Below, piece by piece: positions 56,686 through 64,000 of a DNA stretch of 64,000 nucleotides. Every line of letters starts with the position of its first letter. The first letter of the stretch is position 1. The translations under genes were made by a program, and so were the position numbers. The DNA lies in contig JAMXSV010000010.1 in the NCBI GenBank assembly GCA_027559495.1, forward strand, positions 2,108,001-2,172,000, given 5' to 3'. The notes beneath the pieces are model-generated. The model had not been told where the DNA came from. It saw nothing but the letters and a program-made list of their open reading frames with translations, and searched no databases. Source of the DNA: Aurifilum marmelostoma. Lineage: Eukaryota > Ascomycota > Sordariomycetes > Diaporthales > Cryphonectriaceae.

Positions 56686-58456
56686 GACAAGGGCTGCTGG
56701 CACTTTCTGTTGGCGCGGGACGGGGGGGGGGGGGGGCGAAGGAGATCACGACGGGGAGGAGGAGGAGGAGGAGGAGGAGGAGGAGGCAGGAGGTAGCAGG
56801 CAGGGCGGTACAAGGAGGAGGAGGAGAAAGAACAAGGAGCGACAGAGAGGCAGGTCTACGACCATGATATATGTATGATACATACCATTAGATTAGAGCT
56901 GGAGGGGATATATAGTTATGGAGAAGGCTGTCCGGATAAAGTACTGGATTGGTACACACGCCTCGGATCATAGTAGCAGCAGAATCGTAGCAGCGACCCA
57001 CTGCCTGTGTTGATGCTCCCCTCGGGCAAATAGCCGGGTAAGTCAGTCCCCCTGCACACGCATACGCGTACCGTGACAGCGACGGCCGAGAACCCATTGG
57101 ATAAAAAGGGTCGGGATGCTGGACGAGGTGCCCCACAGCACCCCGTGGGGGGGGGAGAAGGGGGGGGAGGGGGGTTTGTTGTTGCTCGATGGTCAAGTTC
57201 CCACTCACACATGGCTAAGCGATGGCACACATGGCGATGAACCATGTCAAGTATGAATCGGCCCTTTGACGCTTACTGTAGTAGTCCTCTTTTCTTGTCA
57301 GTAGCGGCCTAGCCCGAGACAAAAGACGTCTATATCGCTAATTCCAGCTCGCATTTGGAATTACGAGGACGCAGCACATAGAAGCGGTGTTCGGATATGG
57401 TTGGCGTGAATAAACGTTGCTCCTGTCAGGAACCAAGTGTTGACAAGACAAGCACACTGGCCTCTGTTCCAGAGGTCGTTCTGGCCTGAGACACAATGCT
57501 CTCCTGCTGTGCCAGCCGGCGCTCTCATCTCTCAGAGTACAATAGACGACGGCAGCCGTGTGATATAACCGCCCGTTTTTCCTGTTCTCTTCCCTTGGGT
57601 AGGAGCCCACAATTGACCGCTTTTGATCCAGGAGAGAGAGACAGGGAAGAGCAAGGGCAAGAGGAGGAGAACACCCGATAGGGAACAAAGTCAGGGAGGT
57701 GGGGGGGGGGGGGGTTTATTCTTTTTCTTCTTTTCTTTGACAGTAAAGTGGATGTAGTTGTGGATGTGGTGTGATGACTGTTGTCTTATAGTACAACACA
57801 AAGGCCGCAATATTGACCAAACAAAAGCAGGCCATAGCCTTGAAACTTGTAACCTAGCAGCACTCCCAGCGGGGCTTCCCCAGATAAGGGGCCACATTCG
57901 GGGCAATAAAAAGCCGGGGAAAACAAAGTCTTCCCCGCACGACAAGTGGTGAGCAGGGTGGGGTGGCCTGTTTCCTGCTGGGCCCCCACATCCACATGCC
58001 AGGCGAGAGCCACGACAGGATCCCAGCCGTCCTCATCCCTTGACCATATAGGCCACACACCCCTGAGGAAAATATTGGACTGTAAGGTATCCCATGTTGC
58101 AGCTGGGACGACCGCCTGTCACCCGCCATCATGTTGCCCAATATCGAGTCGAAGTTGCAGGAGGCAGTGGATCGTGTCAGCCACAGGGGATCCCGTAAGG
58201 AAGAGGGGGGTTGAAGACATGACAGGATTTTGACACTGTGTTTGGGCCACCGAAGAGACAAGTAGACCAATCAGCCAACCACTTGGGGGGGCTGTTTAGC
58301 TGAAACAGAGAATTATCTCCTTCTTGCTCCGAGTAGTGTTCGTGTAGATGTGGAAAAAGAGGAAGAAAAAGAAAAGAAGAGAAAAAATAAACATAATAAA
58401 AGTTGAGATAAGAGTAAGGGAAGAAAGAAGGCGAAAGGAAAGGCCGGCCGGCCCCA
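56686..58456. other. Intergenic region upstream of the third transporter
   Basis: About 1.8 kb holding the transporter promoter and, at the right, the 3' end of the SDR gene. It has (GGA)n near 56756-56784, G13 near 56724-56736, C/G runs near 57148-57172 and a G13 run near 57701-57713. Open frames are unsupported. Confidence 0.5.
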
Positions 58457-59527
58457 TCACGTCGTGTAGACCCCAGTAGGCTTGTCGTGGTACCCTCTCC
58501 TCCCGACCCTGATGGTCAACTCGCTCTTCCACTCGTCTCCCCTCGCCAGCAGTTCCACTGCCCTCTGGAAGGTATACCTCGGCACCCACCCCAGCTCTCT
58601 CACGGCTCTCCAAGAATCATACACCCTGTCCATCCTGGCCGGGAACGTCCAGCCCTGGCCTTCAAAGATGTCCTTGCATCCCGGAACAGCTCTCTCCATG
58701 ACCTCCCCCACGCCGCTCGGTGCCTCTCCGGAATTCAGCAGTATCAGAGCCTCTGCCTCCCTGGTGAGCGGCGTGGGGGCGCTGATGATGTATCTTCCCC
58801 AGCCCACCCCACCTGCTGCAGCCCTTCCCAAGACAGCTACACACGCACCCACCACATCCGCAATGTCGACCCTGCGGTGTGCCAGCTCGCACACCTTCAG
58901 GTTGTCTGCTCCCATGGAGCTGCTGCGTTCTTGATCGTCGTCCTCCTCAGGGAAGAAGCGGCTCGTGCGCAACACGACGACCGGCAGGCCTGTCTGCAGG
59001 TGAACGAGCCTGCAGACATCCTCGGCAGCCACTTTTGTGACGCCGTAGATGTTCTTGGGTTGCGGAACGACATCCTCGTCGATCCAGGCCGCGGGCTGGC
59101 CTGGCTCTGGGCTGAGAGCTGTGCCAAAAGCTGAGGTTGTGCTGAGGAAGATAAAGGTCATGGTAGAACCGCCGCCACTGCCGCTGCTGTTGCTGTCGTG
59201 GATCCTATCCCGTGCAGCCACGGCAGCTTCCAGGAGGTTGAGGGTGCCAGTAATGTTGGTCTGAATGAAGGAGGCCTTGGTGTGCGTCGCAATGTGCGGC
59301 TTGTGCAAGGTTGCCGTGTGGATGATGTGCCGGATCGAGGGATATGTTCTGAAGACGGTGTCGACGAAGGCTTCGTCTGTGATGGATCCGGTAAGGGTAT
59401 TGGGCATAGTAGAGGGGAGGATGTCGATGCCCAGCGCGGTGTGCCCATACTCAGCGAGGGAGAGCATGAGGGCGTGGCCGAGGTGCCCCGAGGAGCCCGT
59501 CACCAGGACGTCTGGACAGGAGGCCAT
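58457..59527 (-). CDS. Extended SDR, NAD-dependent epimerase/dehydratase family
   Basis: Single exon, 356 aa, start MASCPDVLVTGSSGHLGHAL. The N-terminal Rossmann fold has G-x-x-G-x-x-G (GSSGHLG) and an acidic residue after beta2 (ALGIDIL). The catalytic region has FIFLSTTSAFGTALSP and the Y-x-x-x-K pair in KNIYGVTKVAAED, with PVVVLRTSRFFPE after it. These are the marks of nucleotide-sugar or related extended SDRs that act on an NAD(P)-bound hydroxyl. A Ser/Gly loop (about residues 115-122) is encoded by a triplet repeat. The substrate is not predictable. It lies head-to-tail behind the third transporter and could act on what that carrier imports. Confidence 0.9.
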   Translation of the reverse strand: MASCPDVLVTGSSGHLGHALMLSLAEYGHTALGIDILPSTMPNTLTGSITDEAFVDTVFRTYPSIRHIIHTATLHKPHIATHTKASFIQTNITGTLNLLEAAVAARDRIHDSNSSGSGGGSTMTFIFLSTTSAFGTALSPEPGQPAAWIDEDVVPQPKNIYGVTKVAAEDVCRLVHLQTGLPVVVLRTSRFFPEEDDDQERSSSMGADNLKVCELAHRRVDIADVVGACVAVLGRAAAGGVGWGRYIISAPTPLTREAEALILLNSGEAPSGVGEVMERAVPGCKDIFEGQGWTFPARMDRVYDSWRAVRELGWVPRYTFQRAVELLARGDEWKSELTIRVGRRGYHDKPTGVYTT

Positions 59528-59740
59528 GGAGATGTTTCTGTGATGATTGAGGACTTCTGGACATTGTTATTTAGCATAATAAGACTGAGCACATGCTGGC
59601 TCCATCTTCCACCTTTTAAAAGACGGACTTGGCTGGAGGTGAGTCGACTGGTGAAAATGCAGCTTGAGCCTGTTGGGAATTTAGCAACAGCAGCAATTGA
59701 TATCCGAGTATTTCGAGGCCTGCTCAGGATTTCATTATTG

Positions 59741-59773
<33 letters not shown>

Positions 59774-60525
59774 GAGATCTGTCAATCCTTCCCAGGTTCT
59801 ACTCTGCCCACCAAGCAACAGAGCGTAGACCCGGCATAGATAGGGGTGACCATCAAAACTCAGCCTCTCATCGAATGACAACCTGCACACTCGAATGCCG
59901 AGGGAACTGAGACCATGCAGGTACCAGAGACATGCTCACCCAGACGCCGGACCAAGACACTGTATAGTATACAGAGCAAGACAGCAGCAGGTTGACGGTC
60001 TCTCAAGACAGCCACAATAGAGACCCTCCTGCTGTGTTGCAACATGGCTTTTTGTTGCGGGTTATCTGCGTGCTGGGCCAGGGTTACAGCGGCTGTGACG
60101 TCAAAATCATCAGAGGGGCAACACAGCACAGCACAGCACAGCACAGCCCAGCCCAGCCCAGCCTTGCCATGGATGTCCACAGCACATGCTCACACCTCCC
60201 ACTACGTCATCTCCAGCAGCCCCCTGCGCCTTCCCAGCATGTGGGCAACAGCAAAAAGCAAGAGTTGACCCATGGCAAGGCACGGCCATAGCCACAACCA
60301 CAGTCATGGTTGTTGCCAAGATCTATATAATGTGAAAGAGTACGTTTTTCATGTGGCTTGGAGATATCCAAGGTTTACCCTCACGTACCTAAATTCAATC
60401 CATCCTGCCTGCGCATTGCGAAACTGCTCCGTTCTTCTTTTTTTTCTTCTTTTATCTTCTTCCTATACTCGCGATAGGTAAAAAGATCATCATCAGCACA
60501 GCTTACAGAGATCACATCAGCAGCC
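59528..60525. other. Divergent promoter region of the SDR gene and PMP3
   Basis: About 1 kb with an A29 run at 59741-59769, a tandem CACAG pentamer run at about 60121-60162, a TATATAA element at 60324-60330 and a pyrimidine tract at 60430-60470. No coding sequence is supported. Confidence 0.5.
60324..60330 (+). promoter_or_regulatory. TATA-like element upstream of PMP3
   Basis: TATATAA lies 196 bp upstream of the PMP3 start, followed by a CT-rich tract (about 60430-60470) of the kind that precedes transcription starts of strongly expressed fungal genes. Assignment is by position only. Confidence 0.35.
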
Positions 60526-60937
60526 ATGGCGAAGGGTGAGGTCTCGTCCACGTCGGACATGATTGACTACTTTATTGCCTTCTTTATACCGCCTGTAAGT
60601 TGAAAGCAACAGCCTCCGTTCTCCTCCTGCCTCTAGGTCGTCCCAACAGCGCGCACGAACGAGAGAGAGAGAGAGAGCGTGTGTGTGTCTGTGTGGTTTC
60701 CTGCTGACCGTACCCAAACTAGATCGGTGTGTTCCTCAAGCGTGGCTTCCACGCGGACCTGTGGATCAACATCCTCCTCACCATCCTGGGGTGGATTCCC
60801 GGTGTGCTGCACGCGTGGTGGGTTATTGGGTAAGTTTGGAGCTCTCTCTCCTCTATGAATGTTGGATGTTCTCATGAGATATGCTGACTGGATTCCAATG
60901 TAGGAAGTATAAGAGATCCTACATCTCGCATAGCTGA
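60526..60937 (+). CDS. PMP3: PMP3/UPF0057 plasma-membrane proteolipid
   Basis: Small two-TM plasma-membrane protein that affects membrane potential and salt tolerance in yeast. Too short to appear as an open frame, it was assembled from three exons: 60526-60594, 60723-60829 and 60904-60937 (introns phase 0 and 2), giving 69 aa. The spliced protein has DMIDYFIAFFIPPIGVFLK (TM1 with the family PP-x-GVF motif), then DLWINILLTILGWIPGVLHA (TM2), then WWVIGKYKRSYISHS. This matches the family completely. It is slightly longer than yeast PMP3 because of N- and C-terminal tails. The donors and acceptors (gtaagt/actag, gtaagt/tgtag) are canonical. Confidence 0.94.
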
Positions 60938-62726
60938 TTAGGTAGTCCACGCACGGAGGGTGACGGCCGCTAGGAAGGTGCATAGTGATTTTCGTCCTCT
61001 GATTTTTTTCTTCTTCTTTGTTCTCCCCTTCGACAGCGGAAAGGCGTCTCGGGTTGTGTTGATGTTCGCTTCGGGTGGTTGCTGTTCTGTACGATCTGAG
61101 ATGATACCATAGCACGGACATGGGGATGCTAGGAACTGTTCATCAATACCCATACCATTCCTAATACATTTACCCAATATTCCACAGAACACACAGTCTT
61201 TATCTTTGTTTTGATCCCAGGCACGCAAGACCAGGCTAGAATGAGGTGAGAAAGGTACACACGCCAAGACAGACACACGCACACACAAAATAAAGAGACA
61301 AAATTAGAAAGAGAGAAAAAAGAAAAAAAAAAGAGAGAGAAAGAGAAAAGACATGCTCTGCTGATAGCTGATGAAATCTTGGTCGGCAGTGACGCATTCT
61401 GACCATGGGACCTGGAGTTGAAGAGGGCTGGTTGCCAGGATGATGGTGGGCGGCTCTATCTGAGGCGGCACGGTGGGTGTGCTCAGGGCAGCCGTCTACC
61501 CGTGCCTAATGCTATTGGATATGTTTCAGACCTCGACGAGATTCTGTTGAGGGGGTCTGGACTCCCTCGGTTCCGCAAGCGGATTGAAGCTGGGGAAGGA
61601 CACAGGACTTATCAGTGCCTGCTCTGGCTGGTGGAGGGTCATGCGCTGCGATGTTTGTATCTATCCAGACGATCCAGGGACACACACAACCTCGTCCCTC
61701 CCTCTATCTCCCCTGTCTTGATAAGAAATGTCAGCAGGTCTTTGTTGGCTGGGTTGAGGTTGAAATAAGAGCAGGTGGAGGCCAGTCAGCTGTACACAGG
61801 GTACCTGCCGTGCGATCGTACGATAGTGCCGTAGTAAATCTCGGTCGCATCGGACAGTGCATGACCCCTTCTGCACTACCACTATAGCACCCTGCAACTA
61901 CAGCACCCAACCACCAAAACTGATACCCTACCAAGACCAGACGACAGCGGCACGCACTGACTGACTGACTGACTGACTGACATACATCTCTCTCGATCCC
62001 TCCCAACAGCTCACCTCAACCACGCCAGAAATCAACACCGTATACTCGCTTCTTGTGGTCTTCAGGAACAAGAAGTCTATCCTTGATTATTTTTGCTTTC
62101 TTACCTCTCTGTGTGTGTATAACCCCAGCCTCACATTGAGGTTGGGCCTAAATTGCACCCCCCCCCCCCCCACAATATTCGCCCTGGGCGGTGCCTAACG
62201 GAGCTCCCTACCTCTCTCTCTCACCCCACCCCTGCGTGTGGAGCTCTCCTCCCCCGCCTTTTCCGTCAGTCACAGTGTCACATCGCCCGCTGGCGCGCTG
62301 GGCGATACCGCTGACACCACTGAACACGCACTGTAGCACCAGCCCCAGACCGCAGCTGCACTGGACCTTAGCTGAACCCGGCTGGTCCATCCGTGAATCA
62401 TCCGCTGCCTTCTTTCACACACACTTAGATGCACACGCATACTTCCGCACACCACTCCCCCCAGGGTATCTCCTACTATCTCAATCATCACAAAACAAAG
62501 TGTCCTAGATTCGACCCTCCTATCTCCTTGACCAGCTGCTCCCTGCTCCTAGCTACCATTGATGCACACGGCATTGACCTCGAGGCTTCCCACACAAGGC
62601 ATTGTCTCCTAGGAGCATCGCCGTATCACCCGAGCTGCCTCGTCTCTCTCCCTGCTCCTCGACGACGACGACGAGGTGCCCACGAGAGCTGGGTGTGCCC
62701 AGGAATATCTCTTCTCTGCTGCAGTC
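60938..62726. other. Intergenic region and probable SIP5 leader
   Basis: About 1.8 kb with a (CTGA)n tract at 61957-61980, a C15 run at about 62157-62171 and a pyrimidine-rich stretch from 62200 to 62720 that is probably the SIP5 promoter and 5' leader. Frames here lack motifs. Confidence 0.5.
61957..61980. repeat. (CTGA)n tetranucleotide microsatellite
   Basis: Six uninterrupted tetranucleotide units in the intergenic region between PMP3 and SIP5. A (TGGC)n tract of similar length lies at 31041-31066. Confidence 0.9.
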
Positions 62727-64000
62727 ATGGGTAATACTCCAGCCAAGGAGTCGCGCTCTGGCGACCCCGGCGCCTCATCCTCTGGTCGTCACCACCGGTC
62801 CTCCGTCGCCCCCGCATTCGACCCCTCTGCTTCCTCGCGCGACGGCCACAGCTCTCGCCTGAGGAACCGTTCCAGCCGGAACGACCTTGGTTCCCTGCTC
62901 GGCATCGGCGCGTCCAGCAGCTCCCGGGGCGAGTCCTCCCACGAGAGGCGCGAGACCAGGGCCGAGCGCGAGGCCCGCCGCCTCGAACGGGAGAGGGTCA
63001 ACCGGATCAAGGAGCGCGAGAGGAGTCTGAGGGAAGAGCATGTCGATGGCGGCTACCTGGTCACCATGGGTGTCTATGTCGGCACCGAGGACTTCTCCAA
63101 GCAGGTCGTGCGACAGCTGCAGGTAATGCTGCCTCCTTCACGCTCGGGCCGGGCTGGCCGCCACATGAGCCACACAGAGTACTGACAGTATGCCCCCCTC
63201 CCCCGCCGCGTCTACAGGTCGAGAGAAAGCTAGCACCCTTCTGGCGGGGCCTCAACGACTTCTCAGAGACCTGGGCCGAGCACCAGATCATCGCCGCCGC
63301 ACGAGGCCTCCCGATCCCCCCGGCCGACCAGACGCCTCCTCCAGAGCTGGTGCCTCAGCCTGTGTCCCAACACGCATCGCCCGCAGGCTCGACGCCCAAC
63401 CTGAACAACCTCACCGTCCCTCTCGGACCTCGGACAATGTCTGCCGCCTCGGACCGAAGCGCCTCCAACGCTGGCTCCTCGCTCCCCTCGCCGACGTTCA
63501 CGGGCTCGTCCAGCAAAGGGTCGCCCGCCGCCTTCAAGCCCCGCACCAAAGCCCTCGCTGCAGCCCTCAGCCTCGGCTCCAAGAACGGATCGAGCAGCGA
63601 GCTTACGCCCCGGGAGATCAACCTACCCAACGACCCCTTCGTCAACGGACAGCCGCTCGAGGTGTTCCTCTACAAGGACGGCGCCGAGTGCCCCATCTGC
63701 TTCCTCTACTACTACCCCCTATCTGAACCACACGAGATGCTGCGACCAGCCCATATGCAGCGAGTGCTTCGTCCAGATCAAGCGGCCAGAACCACACTTC
63801 CCGGATGGCCACGATAACGAGGGCAATGCCGAGGCCTCCGGCGGCCCCGATGCCAACGCCGAGGAGGCGGACTTGCTCATCTCGGAGCCGGCGACATGTC
63901 CGTACTGCCAGCAGCCCGAGCTTGGCGTCACCTACGAGCCACCTCCCTTCCGGCGCGGCCTGACCTACACAGTCTCCCCCGCCGTGGGCCAGATGGGCAC
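62727..64000 (+). CDS. SIP5: SIP5-like zinc-binding protein, partial at right edge; one indel at a C run
   Basis: Relative of yeast Snf1-interacting protein 5. Exons 62727-63122 and 63218 onward (intron 63123-63217, gtaatg...tctacag, phase 0). MGNTPAKES presents a Gly-2 N-myristoylation context. Conserved blocks: ETRAEREARRLERERVNRIKE, EEHVDGGYLVTMGVYVGTED, LQVERKLAPFWRGLNDFSE and EVFLYKDGAECPICFLYYYP. At C5 63715-63719 the frame breaks. With four C the RING-like part continues as YLNHTRCCDQPICSECFVQI, then ATCPYCQQPELGVTYEPPPF, and remains open to the window edge; uncorrected, translation stops about 100 bases later. The role is proposed in SNF1/glucose signalling from the yeast name only. 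Confidence 0.87.

Noticed and set aside
60121..60162. Tandem CACAG pentamers considered as a functional promoter array
   Set aside because: Simple slippage repeat grading into CCCAG; no known fungal factor motif that I can name.

Overview
The window is nuclear DNA of a filamentous ascomycete (Pezizomycotina, probably Sordariomycetes; the genus cannot be fixed from sequence alone). The evidence is short GT...AG introns of roughly 48-200 nt, GC-rich coding sequence, long intergenic stretches full of microsatellites and homopolymers, and typical gene content: Zn2Cys6 regulator, TOK channel, MNN1-type mannosyltransferase, NOT4, a nuclear complex I subunit, PMP3 and SIP5. I recognised no transposon, tRNA, rRNA or CRISPR array. 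I rebuilt exon structures by hand from splice sites and reading phase.

Layout. 1-20 kb: the end of an unknown gene (-), an MFS sugar transporter (+), a Ser/Thr- and Pro-rich single-pass membrane protein (-), a TOK-type two-pore potassium channel (-), an alpha/beta-hydrolase-like protein (+), the nucleotide-excision-repair protein Rad4/XPC (-) and an MNN1-family mannosyltransferase (-). 21.5-33.6 kb: a compact group that looks like a catabolic cluster, made of a DapA/HOGA-type aldolase (-), an MFS sugar transporter (-), a D-2-hydroxyacid dehydrogenase (+), a Zn2Cys6 regulator (-) and a PF04199-type cyclase (+). The transporter/dehydrogenase and regulator/cyclase pairs diverge from shared intergenic regions. 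34.8-45.3 kb: housekeeping block with an unknown conserved-looking protein (-), the 30 kDa complex I subunit (-) and NOT4 (+), followed by a large exon that is probably the NOT4 C-terminal half. 47.5-59.5 kb: a second accessory stretch with a dimeric-barrel ABM-like protein (-), a fungal amidoligase carrying coding microsatellites (+), a GFA zinc-fold protein (-), a third MFS transporter (-) and an extended SDR/epimerase (-). 60.5-64 kb: PMP3 (+) and a partial SIP5 (+) that leaves the right edge.

The most striking global signal is that five genes are each interrupted one or two times, always exactly at a G or C mononucleotide run of 5-9 bases. Every break is healed by a one-base change in run length, and the correct protein resumes at once in the next frame. 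Indel error in the assembly is the simplest explanation; the genes should not be read as pseudogenes before that is tested. The best candidate for new biology is the 21.5-33.6 kb cluster, whose substrate I cannot name.
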